From positions 62,001-126,000 of the forward strand of contig NZ_SBLB01000009.1 in NCBI RefSeq assembly GCF_004138325.1: a DNA stretch of 64,000 nt, read 5' to 3'. The translations under genes and the position numbers were made by a program. This stretch comes from Spirosoma sordidisoli. GTDB lineage: Bacteria > Bacteroidota > Bacteroidia > Cytophagales > Spirosomataceae. Below are positions 43,141 through 53,128 of this stretch, piece by piece; within the stretch, counting starts at the first letter, position 1, and each line of letters opens with the position of its first letter. The notes under the pieces were generated by a model. It saw nothing but the letters and a program-made list of their open reading frames with translations, was not told where the DNA came from and searched no databases.

Positions 43141-44886
43141 TTACCAGCCTTTGTTTTGGACGAGTGACTTCCATTTGAGCATTTCACCGTACGGAATAGG
43201 CCCGTGGTTCATGTGCGCCGTGAAGGATCGGTTTTCTACCGGAAAAATGGAGTAGTTGCCATTCGTTATCCGGATGCCGTTAGCGCTCTCGGTGAGCTTT
43301 TCATTCCAGCGACGCAGGTCCCAGAAGCGGAAGCCCTCGAAACACAGCTCCAGCCGACGCTCATTCCGAATGAGCTGCCGCATATCGGCCTGGGTCTGGA
43401 CCGAAGCCAGATACGCATCTCCGTTGTTGGCACCGATACCCGCCCGTTGACGAATGGCCCGGATTACGTCGCGCGCCGAGAACCCGAATGAGCCCTGTCC
43501 GTCGGGGCCCCAGGCTTCGTTGGCCGCTTCGGCGTAGATCAGGAAGATTTCGGTGTAGCGGATGCGGGCCGTGTAATGCCGCTGCTGGTTGGCGCCAATC
43601 GGGTTCAGGTTCACGTCCTGACGCAGTAGTTTGCGCAGGTAGTAGCCGGTGCGCGTGGATGTCTCGATCTGATTGACGGCATCGTTACCCGCGCCGGTCT
43701 CGGTTCTGATCACCGTGTTCGACGGCCCCAGGGTGCTGTTGTTGACCACGATATACCGCTGCAGCCTGGGGTCGCGGTTAGTATACGGCGATTGCGCCCG
43801 GTACTCGCTGGCCGCTGCCGTGATGGGGTACCCATTCGCCATCGGAAACGCGTCGACCAGGTTCTGGGTCGGGTTGACACGACCCCGACCGAACAGAGAC
43901 GGCGGATAGTTGTCCTCCTCCAGGTTGCGGCTGTTGGATGCATCGCCCCGCCAGAGAATCTCCGGCGGATTGATACCCGCGCCCAGGTTGTTGATCTCCG
44001 TGCGGTTGTCGTACCAGGTGCCTCCGTTAGCGGCTAGTCTGGCCGGTCCTCCCACCAGTTTCAGAACCTCGCCCGCGTGGTTGGCGGCATCGATCCAGGT
44101 CGTGGTGGTGCCGGTTCTGTAGGCTGGGCTGGCCGCCAGCAGGGCCGCCTGTGCCCGAATGGCTTTGGCGATCCGGGCCGTTAGCCGAAGCCGGGAGTAC
44201 TGCCCGAATACCCGGGTGTACTCTTCCGGGCTGATGCCGCTGTATTTGGCGGGAATCTGCGAGGCCGATGTAACGTCTTCGTAATCGAGGGGCAGCAGTT
44301 CTTCGGCTTGTTTAATGTCGCTGTAGAGCTGTTGCATGCAGGCTTCGAAGGTAGCGCGGGACTGGTTGAAGTCGGAGTTCGTATCCTGGGGTTTCGTCAG
44401 AATGGGAACCCCCAGCAACTCACCACTGCTTGCCCAGCCGCCATGGGCTCGCAACAGCTGAAACATGTAAAAGGCGCGCAGGCCGTAGGCTTCCCCTTTG
44501 ATGCGGTCCCGGAACATCTGAGCCGCCCTGGGGTCCGTGGCCCAGGTAACCTTGTCGACTTCGGCCAGCATGGTGTTCAGGTATTGAATGGCCGACATGC
44601 TGTTCACCCACTGGTCAGTTGGGTTGTAGTTGGCCGTCCACTGGCCGGTTGCAATCTTGAGGAATGCGTTGTTTTTGTCGTTGCTGACGGCATCGTCGGT
44701 GGCCACATCGTTAAAGGGCAGACCGGGCAGCCGCGTGTATCCATTCAGGAGGAATCCCTGGGCGAAGGTCACCTCTTTGTACATGGCATCTTTGCCGGGG
44801 AGGTTCTCGACTTCGGGTTCCAGCAGATCGGCGCAGCCCGTCAGGGACAAGCTCGCAGCGAGCAGGATGGGTAGGTATCTTTTCAT
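43141..44886 (-). CDS. SusD/RagB-family lipoprotein (xylan locus, second; XusD-like)
   Basis: A 581-residue lipoprotein with lipobox Cys18 (LTGC) and the start ADLLEPEVENLPGKDAMYKE. FRDRIKGEAYGLRAFYMFQLL near residue 125 and RQLIRNERRLELCFEGFRFWDLRRW near residue 520 are family blocks; it ends LKWKSLVQNKGW. It follows its SusC gene by 31 bases and should be its extracellular ligand-binding lid for xylo-oligosaccharides. Confidence 0.92.
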   Translation of the reverse strand: MKRYLPILLAASLSLTGCADLLEPEVENLPGKDAMYKEVTFAQGFLLNGYTRLPGLPFNDVATDDAVSNDKNNAFLKIATGQWTANYNPTDQWVNSMSAIQYLNTMLAEVDKVTWATDPRAAQMFRDRIKGEAYGLRAFYMFQLLRAHGGWASSGELLGVPILTKPQDTNSDFNQSRATFEACMQQLYSDIKQAEELLPLDYEDVTSASQIPAKYSGISPEEYTRVFGQYSRLRLTARIAKAIRAQAALLAASPAYRTGTTTTWIDAANHAGEVLKLVGGPARLAANGGTWYDNRTEINNLGAGINPPEILWRGDASNSRNLEEDNYPPSLFGRGRVNPTQNLVDAFPMANGYPITAAASEYRAQSPYTNRDPRLQRYIVVNNSTLGPSNTVIRTETGAGNDAVNQIETSTRTGYYLRKLLRQDVNLNPIGANQQRHYTARIRYTEIFLIYAEAANEAWGPDGQGSFGFSARDVIRAIRQRAGIGANNGDAYLASVQTQADMRQLIRNERRLELCFEGFRFWDLRRWNEKLTESANGIRITNGNYSIFPVENRSFTAHMNHGPIPYGEMLKWKSLVQNKGW

Positions 44887-44917
44887 AAGTTTTGCTAGCC
44901 AGAAAGTAAGAAGCTGG

Positions 44918-47900
44918 TCAGAACGCTGCGTTCAAGCCAATATTGAAGAAGCGGGTCTGGGGGGTGCCGCCGATGTTCATTTCCATAATCTGCCGGGCTT
45001 TGGCCAGGGTAAGCAGGTCGGACCCGCTGGCATAGATGGTCAGATCGCGGATGAACTTAACGGGCAGCGCCTGGCCGGGTAAGGCGTAGGTAACCTGTAC
45101 TTTAGCCAGGTTGAAGCGGTTGTTGCGATAGAGCCAGAAGTCCGACGTGCGAATGTTGTTATCGTTGTTGAGGCTGGTGAGCCGGGGGTAGGTGGCCGTT
45201 TCTTTCGTGTCGGGCGTCCAGCGATCACGAACGGCTGCCGAATATTTGTCGTCGCCCCGGATCCAGAAATACGAACTGTTCTTCTGCGAGAAGGCCCCGT
45301 TGTTGCCGGTAGCGATGGTGAACACCGTCCAGTTTTTCCACCTGGCCGTCAGGTGCAGACCAAAGGTCAACGGAGAGCCATTCCAGCCCGCCCGGCCCAG
45401 GTATACCTCATCGCGACTGTCGATCAGGTTGTCGCCGTTCTGATCTACGTACTTGATATCGCCGGGTTTAACCTGGCCGAACGTTTGGGTGGGGTTGCTG
45501 GCGATGTCGCTTTCGTCGGCGAAGAGGCCGTTGCTCCGCAGCCCGAAAATGGCGTCGAGCGGCTTGCCCACCCGGTTCTGATAAGCGTTCTCGTAGTTTT
45601 CGGCGCGCTTGATCACCTTCGAGTTGTAAACGGTTCCGGTCAAGCCGACCGTCCAGGCCACCTGACCCAGCTGCTTGTTCAGGCTCAGGTTGACATCCAG
45701 GCCGTTGCGCTGGTCGTTGTTGTAATTGATATACGGAATAAATGAGCTCTGGGGGAAACCGGTCACGAAGTAGTTCGGGTAGATGGAAGCCGCCTGGGTC
45801 ACGATGCCATCCATCCGGCTGATGAAGTAATTGGCTTCCAGCGTCAGCAGTTGTCGGAAGAGCGAGGCTTCGACCCCAACGTTGATATCTTTCCGCTGCG
45901 CAAAGAAAAGGTCGTTGTTCTCGCCCCGGCGCGAATCGGTTGTGCGGGTCAGGGTGCCGTCGCGCCAGCTGTACCAGGTCCCGTCGGCATGGGTAAAGAG
46001 GCCCTTGTAGAGGTAATAGCCCGGAATGTCGAGATCAGTATGCAGGATACCCGCCGATGCGGTCAGTTTCAGGTTGTTGACAAACGACGCACCCGCCATG
46101 AAGGGCTCATCGCTGATCCGCCAGCCCGCCGACAGGGTGGGAGAGAAGGCCTGCCGGTTGCCCGGGGGCAGTTTGGCCGAATGCAGCACGGCCCCGCTGA
46201 AGTCGAGGTAATAGCGCTGCCGATAGGTATAGGCCAGCTGTAAGCCCAGATTCACGTGGCTTTGTGATTTGTGGTAAACGCTGGTCTCCGCCCGCTGGTG
46301 GCCGGTGCCGACCAGAATGGCGTTGATGTTATGGACGTTGTTGATTCGTCTGAGGTAGTTGAACTGACCCGAGAAGAAGATCGTCTGTTGCCGCCAGCTG
46401 TTGCTGACGTTCTGCGCCCCGTTTTTGCGGTCTTCGCCGAACTTCTGCAGGCTGCTGATCATGTCGTTCCCGGCATAGCTGTTCCAGGTCGGCGCATAAA
46501 TCGCGTACTGATCGTTGAACGACAGGTTGTACGACGTGGAGTAGTCGACCCCGATGCGCGTACCGAACGACAGCCCCGGCAGGGCTTTACGCAGGTCTAC
46601 GTTGATGGCGCTCGTGAACTGGAACTGGCGCGTGGTTCCCTTGTTGTACCCGGCTGCGTACATGTCGGCGAAGGGGTTCGTCAGGTGCTGCTGGGTGCCG
46701 CCCAGGAGGTACTTGCCATCGATGAGGTAGTTGCTGTTCTGCACCTGAAGCTGGGTGAGCTGATCGCTTTCTTCGATCATGCTGATCGGGATCAACGGCG
46801 AGTAGCGGTAGGGGCGTAAGGTTGCGGCACTACTCCAGTAGTTGCCATGCGCAAAGCGGTTGTTGCCGAAGATGGCCGTGGCGTCTACCGATGTACTGAT
46901 GTAGTCGGTGAGCCGTACGTCAATGTTTCCGCGGACGTTGAGCCGGGTATTGTTGTCGTTTTTGGCCTCGCCCACGTTCAGCAGGGAGTTTGAGTGAACA
47001 AATCCGATGTTGGTATAGAACCGGGCCCGGTTGTTGCCACCCGATATTTCGGTGAAAGCGTCGGTTCGGTTATACGCTTTCCGGAGGTACTCGGGCGAGT
47101 AATAGTTGACGTCCGGGTAGCGGTAGGGATTGGTACCGGAATAATGGTTCCAGATGGTCTCCTGATTATAGAGGGGCTCCAGACCGTCGTTCCGGCGGGC
47201 TTCGTTGTACAAGGTCATGTACTCGGCCGAACCGAGGTAATCCGGGTAACCCTTGGGCACGTGCAGCCCCGTATTGACCCGAACGTTGATCCGTTTCTCG
47301 TTGGCAACGCCCCGTTTGGTGGTAATCTGGATAACCCCTTTGGCCGCCCGGCTTCCGTACAGGGCGAGGGCAGCCGCGCCTTTCAGGACCGTGATCTGCT
47401 CAATTTCGGTCGGGTGAATATCGGTGGTGGCCGAGCGGGGTACCCCGTCAATCAGCACCAGATACTCGCCCATGCCCCAGATGTTGCCGTTGAACCCGGC
47501 CGCAAAGGCACTCAGGTTGTCCAGCGCGCCGGTTGTGTAGTTCTTTTGCAGCAAGCCCGGCAGATTAACCACGGCTACCCCGCCCAGCAGGTCTTTTTTG
47601 GGCACTGTGCGGAAGGCCACATTAACCAGGCTGGCGTTGTCGTCAATACCGGCCAGCACGATATCCTGCATGTTGGTGTCGGCCTGGGCAACCTGGTCCT
47701 GGTAGCCCTCGGCCGATACGAGCACGGTCGATTTGGGCGCCAGGGTCAGCGAAAATGCACCGAGACTATCGGTCTTGGTTTTCACCTGGCCGGCATTGGC
47801 GCTGATGAAGGCACCCCGCAAAGGCTTACCCTCTGCATTCCGAACAACCGACCTGACCTCGACTTTCGGATTGGTCTGCGCCCTGGCGCCTGCACTGTAG

Positions 47901-47947
47901 AGTGCCAGCAACGAACAAACCGTTGTGATGTAGACTAACTGTTTCAT
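44918..47947 (-). CDS. SusC/RagA-family TonB-linked transporter (xylan locus, second; XusC-like)
   Basis: A 1009-residue barrel protein with signal peptide, a carboxypeptidase-like domain, a plug and a C-terminus GLNAAF. The usual VVVGYG motif before the plug is replaced by LVNVAFRTVPKKDLLGG, and the plug motif reads YLVLIDGVPRSATTDIHPTE. The barrel contains the Asp-rich VDQNGDNLIDSRDE loop typical of SusC. It pairs with the downstream SusD gene. Compared with the first SusC of the operon it looks more divergent, as expected if the two pairs take different xylan fragments. Confidence 0.9.
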   Translation of the reverse strand: MKQLVYITTVCSLLALYSAGARAQTNPKVEVRSVVRNAEGKPLRGAFISANAGQVKTKTDSLGAFSLTLAPKSTVLVSAEGYQDQVAQADTNMQDIVLAGIDDNASLVNVAFRTVPKKDLLGGVAVVNLPGLLQKNYTTGALDNLSAFAAGFNGNIWGMGEYLVLIDGVPRSATTDIHPTEIEQITVLKGAAALALYGSRAAKGVIQITTKRGVANEKRINVRVNTGLHVPKGYPDYLGSAEYMTLYNEARRNDGLEPLYNQETIWNHYSGTNPYRYPDVNYYSPEYLRKAYNRTDAFTEISGGNNRARFYTNIGFVHSNSLLNVGEAKNDNNTRLNVRGNIDVRLTDYISTSVDATAIFGNNRFAHGNYWSSAATLRPYRYSPLIPISMIEESDQLTQLQVQNSNYLIDGKYLLGGTQQHLTNPFADMYAAGYNKGTTRQFQFTSAINVDLRKALPGLSFGTRIGVDYSTSYNLSFNDQYAIYAPTWNSYAGNDMISSLQKFGEDRKNGAQNVSNSWRQQTIFFSGQFNYLRRINNVHNINAILVGTGHQRAETSVYHKSQSHVNLGLQLAYTYRQRYYLDFSGAVLHSAKLPPGNRQAFSPTLSAGWRISDEPFMAGASFVNNLKLTASAGILHTDLDIPGYYLYKGLFTHADGTWYSWRDGTLTRTTDSRRGENNDLFFAQRKDINVGVEASLFRQLLTLEANYFISRMDGIVTQAASIYPNYFVTGFPQSSFIPYINYNNDQRNGLDVNLSLNKQLGQVAWTVGLTGTVYNSKVIKRAENYENAYQNRVGKPLDAIFGLRSNGLFADESDIASNPTQTFGQVKPGDIKYVDQNGDNLIDSRDEVYLGRAGWNGSPLTFGLHLTARWKNWTVFTIATGNNGAFSQKNSSYFWIRGDDKYSAAVRDRWTPDTKETATYPRLTSLNNDNNIRTSDFWLYRNNRFNLAKVQVTYALPGQALPVKFIRDLTIYASGSDLLTLAKARQIMEMNIGGTPQTRFFNIGLNAAF

Positions 47948-48098
47948 GAGGATGGTTTGGAAAGCCTGCCAACACCGCCATACCTGATTCGAGTCATGGC
48001 ACGGCCTGCTGTGTCCCCTTCCGGAGACACAAAAACGGATGTTGGCGGTGATACGCGGCTTAGAAAAGTTTTATCAATCAGGCGGTAGAGCCTGCGGT

Positions 48099-49952
48099 TT
48101 ACCAGCCTGGATTTTGGGGAAAAGCCAGGTACATGCTCACGTCGACGACCTTCAGCGGTAGCCAGTAGTGTTTGCTGTTGAAGCGACGTTCCAGAATGAT
48201 CCGCTCTTTCAGGTTGGCCACCTTCCCGTTGGGCGCCCGATCGAAATCGTGGGCCGTTTTCAGCGTATATGGACGCTCGGTGAGCAGCAGCCAGCGACGC
48301 AGGTCATTGAAGCGATGCCCCTCGAACGACAGCTCTACGGCCCGCTCCCGGATCAGTTCGCCCATGAAAGCCTCTTTCGAGCCCAGAAATTTGGCGTTCA
48401 CATCCGCAACCCCCGCCCGGCGCCGAATCTTGTTGACGGCTTCGACGGCCGAAATGTAGCCCGGATAAGCACCCTGCGGGTTTCCGTAGGCATGCAGGGC
48501 CGCTTCGGCATACATCAGATAAACATCCGCCAGGCGCATATAACTCAGGTGGATGAAGTGCGACTGGTTATGCCCGTTATCGTCGTAGTTGGTCGTTCGG
48601 GGAATGAACTTACCATTCAGATAGCCGGTGCGGCTGCCGTTGTTCTCGTCGCGGTAGCTGCCTTTGGTAAACAGGTTGGCGTACCGGTGGGCTTCGCGGG
48701 TGGCCGAAATACCCTGTATCATTTTCACGCCGTCATAGATGATGTCTTTGTAAAAACGCGGATCGCGCCCTTTCCAGGGATCGGTCGGGTCGTAGCCTGA
48801 CTCCGGATCGGCCTGCTCGGCATTCCTGATGGGAAGCCCGTTGGCCATACCGTAGTAGGTTACGTAGTTAGCCGTTGGCGAGAAACAGGTACTGCCGCCA
48901 TTGAACAACACCCCCGCTACGTATTGCTCGTTCAGACCCCAGCGCGTAGCGCCACCATCATAGGCCGGCGACTGCATGATGGCTTCGGGAAAGCCCGGCA
49001 CCCGCATACCCTGGTTCAGCGTGTAATACACACTCGACATCTCCGAGAAATTAGCGAGTTTGTGGTGTGTCTTACCACTTTCGCTCATCTGGAGCAGGGT
49101 AGCAAAGGCTTCGGCGGCCTTTTTGCTCAGGTCCGCATCGTAGGTTTTGCTACCCGTAGACGACCAGTTCATCAGCGGACTGGCCGCATAGAGGTAGTTT
49201 TTGCCCAGATACCCGTAAGCCATAATTTTGTTGATACGCAGCTGATTTTTCCCCAGCGTTCGTTTACCGGCATCCGTATCGTCCCAGTTTACGGGCAGCA
49301 GTTCGGCGGCTGCCTTGAAATCTTCGGCAGCCCGAAGGGCGGTTTGCTGATAGGTCAGGCGCGGCAGGTCCAGCTTCTGGTCGGCGGGTAGTACCTTGTC
49401 GATGTACGGAAGGCCCCCAAAGTAGGTCATGAGCTGAAAGTGGAACCAGGCCCGGAAAAAGAGCAGCTGACCTTTCACCAGGTTTTTTTCTTCCGGGGTA
49501 GCATCGGAGAGCCGTTCGATATTCTCCAGACCCATATTGGCTTTCCGGATACCATACCAGGCAAGGGGCCAGAACCGTTTATTGAAGCGGTTGGTCTGAT
49601 CGAGCGTATTGCCGGGACCGTCCATCCAGCCCGCACCCCAGCCGTCGTTTTCGCGCTGCCAGCCCCAGAAATCGCCGTTGTCGATCTTGTAGCCGTAGAA
49701 CCAGGTCGCGCCAGCCACAATGATTTCGTCTTCGCCCCAGTTGAACGAGTTCTGCCAGTAGAACTTAGACGACTCCGGTATGCAGTAATAGAGTTCTTCG
49801 ACGAAGCCCTGAAAATTGATAAAGTTCTTGAAGGCGTCGGTAGACGAAACTGTCGACTGATTTTCCCGGTCCAGATAATCGCTACAGGAGGGCAGCACGA
49901 AGAGCATCGCGGCCAATCCGAGCCAGCCAATCGTTTTTGTTATTCGTTTCAT
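48099..49952 (-). CDS. SusD/RagB-family lipoprotein (xylan locus, first; XusB-like)
   Basis: A 617-residue lipoprotein with lipobox Cys23 (LPSC) and SDYLDRENQSTVSSTDAFKN. LVKGQLLFFRAWFHFQLMTYF and ELIRERAVELSFEGHRFNDLRRW are family blocks; it ends FPQNPGW. The gene lies 14 bases after the first SusC gene. About 150 bases with small hairpins (for example GTGTC...GACAC at 48011-48030) separate it from the second SusC gene, and could tune transcript stability inside the operon. Confidence 0.92.
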   Translation of the reverse strand: MKRITKTIGWLGLAAMLFVLPSCSDYLDRENQSTVSSTDAFKNFINFQGFVEELYYCIPESSKFYWQNSFNWGEDEIIVAGATWFYGYKIDNGDFWGWQRENDGWGAGWMDGPGNTLDQTNRFNKRFWPLAWYGIRKANMGLENIERLSDATPEEKNLVKGQLLFFRAWFHFQLMTYFGGLPYIDKVLPADQKLDLPRLTYQQTALRAAEDFKAAAELLPVNWDDTDAGKRTLGKNQLRINKIMAYGYLGKNYLYAASPLMNWSSTGSKTYDADLSKKAAEAFATLLQMSESGKTHHKLANFSEMSSVYYTLNQGMRVPGFPEAIMQSPAYDGGATRWGLNEQYVAGVLFNGGSTCFSPTANYVTYYGMANGLPIRNAEQADPESGYDPTDPWKGRDPRFYKDIIYDGVKMIQGISATREAHRYANLFTKGSYRDENNGSRTGYLNGKFIPRTTNYDDNGHNQSHFIHLSYMRLADVYLMYAEAALHAYGNPQGAYPGYISAVEAVNKIRRRAGVADVNAKFLGSKEAFMGELIRERAVELSFEGHRFNDLRRWLLLTERPYTLKTAHDFDRAPNGKVANLKERIILERRFNSKHYWLPLKVVDVSMYLAFPQNPGW

Positions 49953-49966
49953 GAGTCAGCCGTGAG

Positions 49967-52900
49967 TTACAGGGTAATGTTTAGTCCGAAGTTGTATCGC
50001 TTTACCGTGGGGTACGCACCCTGGGCGGCCCAGCCCGTTCCGGCAAAGTTCGATTCGCGGTCGTCGGGCATCCGGGTCCAGAGCCAGAGGTTGTTTCCGT
50101 TGGCGTAAACGCGCAGCGAGCGCATGCCAAACCGTTCGATCCAGCCCCGGTTGAAGGTGTAGGCGACTTCGGCGTTTTTCAGCCGCAGGTACGACCCGTC
50201 GTACATGTAGAAATTGCCGTAGGTGGATGGGTCGGTGGCGGTCATCAGCCGCGGCAGGGGCGAGTTGGCCGTCGGGTTTTCCTTCGACCAGTATTCACCC
50301 TGGTCATAGACGGTGTTCATCCGGGAGCCGAAGCTGGTGAAAACGACCTGGCGGGTTACGTTATTGACGCCGTAGAACTGCGCGAAGGCGCTAAATCCTT
50401 TCCACTCAAAACCAACGGTGCCGTTGTAGGTGTTCTGTGGTCGCTCGGGAAACCCGTACGGGATGTTGTCGTAGGTGTCGATGCGGCCGTCGCCGTTGAA
50501 GTCGACGATCTGGAAGTTGCCCGGTAGCTTTTGCCGGTCGTTGGTGTTCTGTTCGGTGCTGGCATACAGCTCATCCCAGTTGTTGTAGTACCCGTGGCTG
50601 ACGTACGAGTAGGTCTGACCAATCTGTTTGCCCTCGCTCTTGCGGTAGTCAGGCAGCAGGCTCGGGTTGTCGGCTTCGATGATCCGGTCTTTGGCGTGGG
50701 TCATGTTGGCATTGGCCCAGAGTCTGATGCCGTTGGTGAGCTGGTGATTGACCTTTACTTCCAGCTCGTACCCTTTCACCCGAACTTTACCCAGGTTCGC
50801 GACGGGGGCGTTGGTGCCGAAGTAAGATGGTATCGCGCGCGACCCGCCAGCGATGAGGATATCGGTTCGGTAGTCGTTGAAATAATCGACACTACCCGAA
50901 ACGGTGCCGTTGAACAGGGAGAAGTCAGCTCCCAGGTTGGTTTTTGTTACCGTTTCCCAGTGTACCGATGGGTTCCCTACCGATGACTCCCGATACCAGA
51001 CGTAGGGGCTCACGTCGGAGTTGTTCTCCCCGATTTTGGCCTGTCCGGTATAGGCCCACTGGGTCATGTACAGCCACCGCTGGTTGATATTGTCATCCCC
51101 GATTTTCCCGTACGACACCCGTAGTTTCAGCAGATCCAGAAACTTGGCCCGCTTGAAAAAAGCCTCTTCAGACAAGAGCCAGCCTACCGCACCCGACGAG
51201 AAAAAATGGAAGCGGTTTTCTTTGCCGAACTTTTCCGATCCGTTATAGGCGCCGTTCACTTCGGCGAAATACTTACCCGCATAGTCGTAGGTGGTACGGA
51301 ATACCCAGTCTTCGCGGTAGTTGGGAATCTCACTGCCGGCCGCCCGGTCCTCGCGGCTGAACAGCCCCATGGCGGTGCCGGTGTGCTTACCCCAGGTCTT
51401 GTTGTAATTCAGCTTGAGCTGGTAAAACAACCGTCGGTACGTAGCCCCGTTATCCATCGTGCCCGCCTGGGGAGCCCATCGGATGGCTTCCTGAAAGTCG
51501 AACATATTGGCCGCATAGTAGGTGAACCGGTAGCGCGACTCGCCGGTAGCGGGATCGATCCACTTGGTTTGCGGATCGTTGTAGAGATCGTTGATACCCC
51601 GCTGGCTTTCCACGAAGGTGTTGTCCCACGAAACCGTACCCGACGTGCTCAGACCGTTCATGACCATCTTCAAATCCTGATTCAGGGTAAAATCAGTGGT
51701 GATCCGGCTGGTGGTCCGCTTCATGATCCCGCTGCGGGCCAGGTTCAGCACGGAGTTGGTGGCGGCTACCGGGTCCTGGGCGTAGTACCCCCAGGTGCCG
51801 TCGGAGTAGCGGGGCAGCATCGCATCGGGTGCTACGCCATACGCCCCCTGCCACATATCGTACTCCCCACCGGTAGCGCCCCACGGACTCTTCTTCACTC
51901 CGTTTGAGCTGGACAGGTTGGTGATGAGCAGGGTAGTGGGCGTCAACTGAAAGTCAAGGTTGGTCCGAACGTTGACCCGGTTGAACCCGTAGCCTGCCTG
52001 ATAGCCCCGGTTGTTGTTCCATTCCTTGAAAATGTCGCCATCCATCAGCACATCCGCCGATGCAAAATACTTGACGAACGACGTACCCCCCGACACGTTG
52101 AGGTTGGCGCTGTACGACTTGGTAACCGGCTTGAACATCTCCTTGGCCCAGTCTACGTTCGGGTAGCGCTCGGCTTCGGCCAGGTTGGCCGGGTTCCGGT
52201 ATTTATCGAGGATCTCGTACGGCGTGTAAGTAGCCCAGCCCGCCGACTCCAGCCCGAGCTCGTTTTCGATAACCCGGTTCCGGATGCTTCGGGCATCGTA
52301 GGAGTCATACTTATTGGGCAATGCCGAGGGTACTTTCAGCGTGTAATCGGCTCGCACGTTGATGGTCGCTTTGCCTTCTTTACCCCGCTTGGTGGTAATC
52401 AAAATAACCCCGTTGGCACCTTTAACCCCAAAAACGGCCGTCGCCGACGCATCTTTCAGCACAGAAATCGTTTCGATCGATGAGATATCCACGCTGTTCA
52501 TGGGCCGCTCGATCCCATCGACCAGAATCAGGGGCGAACTATTGTTCCAGGAGCTCAACCCCCGAATAAGGATACGCGGGTCTTCCTCGCCGGGCATACC
52601 CGTGCTGGAGGTGGTGATGACACCCGGTACGTTACCCGTCAGGGCAGACCCTACGCTGTAGACACCTCCCGCACGCTCAAGCACCTTACCCGTGGTCTGG
52701 GAGATGGCTCCGACAACGCTTTGTTTTTTCTGCTGAGCGTAGCCGACCACAACCGTTTCGTCGAGGGTGATGTCGCTCCCGGTCAGTACGACCTTCAGGC
52801 TACTCCCTTTATCTACAGCCACTTCCTGCGCTTTCGATCCCAGGTAAGAGACCGCCAGGGTTTGCTTACCCGCCGGAATCCTGAGGCTGAACTCCCCATT

Positions 52901-53128
52901 GACATCGGTAGTGGTTCCGGTCATCGTATTCTTCAGGATCACATAGGCGCCAAAAAGCGGCTTCTGGTTTTCATCCAGAACGACCCCTTTAACCGTTTGA
53001 CTTTCCTGCGCTAGCGCTACCTGGCTGCCCAGAATCAAGCCGATCCACAAGGCTAAAAAAGCCATCAGTCGGGTTTTCTGCACTCCATTTTTTGGAAATC
53101 GGACTGCGTACTGTATAGTTTTGATCAT
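49967..53128 (-). CDS. SusC/RagA-family TonB-linked transporter (xylan locus, first; XusA-like)
   Basis: A 1053-residue outer-membrane transporter: long N-terminal signal region ending ALAQES, carboxypeptidase-like domain (VKGVVLDENQKPLFGAYVIL), TonB-box segment LDETVVVGYAQQKK, plug (LILVDGIERPMNSVDISSIE; ATAVFGVKGANGVIL), and barrel ending LNITL. It is the first gene of the six-gene leftward xylan operon. The leader region upstream is AT-rich and contains GTTCAACGTGAAC (53203-53215), a small palindrome of unknown role. Confidence 0.92.
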   Translation of the reverse strand: MIKTIQYAVRFPKNGVQKTRLMAFLALWIGLILGSQVALAQESQTVKGVVLDENQKPLFGAYVILKNTMTGTTTDVNGEFSLRIPAGKQTLAVSYLGSKAQEVAVDKGSSLKVVLTGSDITLDETVVVGYAQQKKQSVVGAISQTTGKVLERAGGVYSVGSALTGNVPGVITTSSTGMPGEEDPRILIRGLSSWNNSSPLILVDGIERPMNSVDISSIETISVLKDASATAVFGVKGANGVILITTKRGKEGKATINVRADYTLKVPSALPNKYDSYDARSIRNRVIENELGLESAGWATYTPYEILDKYRNPANLAEAERYPNVDWAKEMFKPVTKSYSANLNVSGGTSFVKYFASADVLMDGDIFKEWNNNRGYQAGYGFNRVNVRTNLDFQLTPTTLLITNLSSSNGVKKSPWGATGGEYDMWQGAYGVAPDAMLPRYSDGTWGYYAQDPVAATNSVLNLARSGIMKRTTSRITTDFTLNQDLKMVMNGLSTSGTVSWDNTFVESQRGINDLYNDPQTKWIDPATGESRYRFTYYAANMFDFQEAIRWAPQAGTMDNGATYRRLFYQLKLNYNKTWGKHTGTAMGLFSREDRAAGSEIPNYREDWVFRTTYDYAGKYFAEVNGAYNGSEKFGKENRFHFFSSGAVGWLLSEEAFFKRAKFLDLLKLRVSYGKIGDDNINQRWLYMTQWAYTGQAKIGENNSDVSPYVWYRESSVGNPSVHWETVTKTNLGADFSLFNGTVSGSVDYFNDYRTDILIAGGSRAIPSYFGTNAPVANLGKVRVKGYELEVKVNHQLTNGIRLWANANMTHAKDRIIEADNPSLLPDYRKSEGKQIGQTYSYVSHGYYNNWDELYASTEQNTNDRQKLPGNFQIVDFNGDGRIDTYDNIPYGFPERPQNTYNGTVGFEWKGFSAFAQFYGVNNVTRQVVFTSFGSRMNTVYDQGEYWSKENPTANSPLPRLMTATDPSTYGNFYMYDGSYLRLKNAEVAYTFNRGWIERFGMRSLRVYANGNNLWLWTRMPDDRESNFAGTGWAAQGAYPTVKRYNFGLNITL

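Noticed and set aside
46994..47938. A 314-codon plus-strand frame antisense to the second xylan SusC
   Set aside because: Same cause: codon-bias shadow over a gene with clear plug and carboxypeptidase-like domains.
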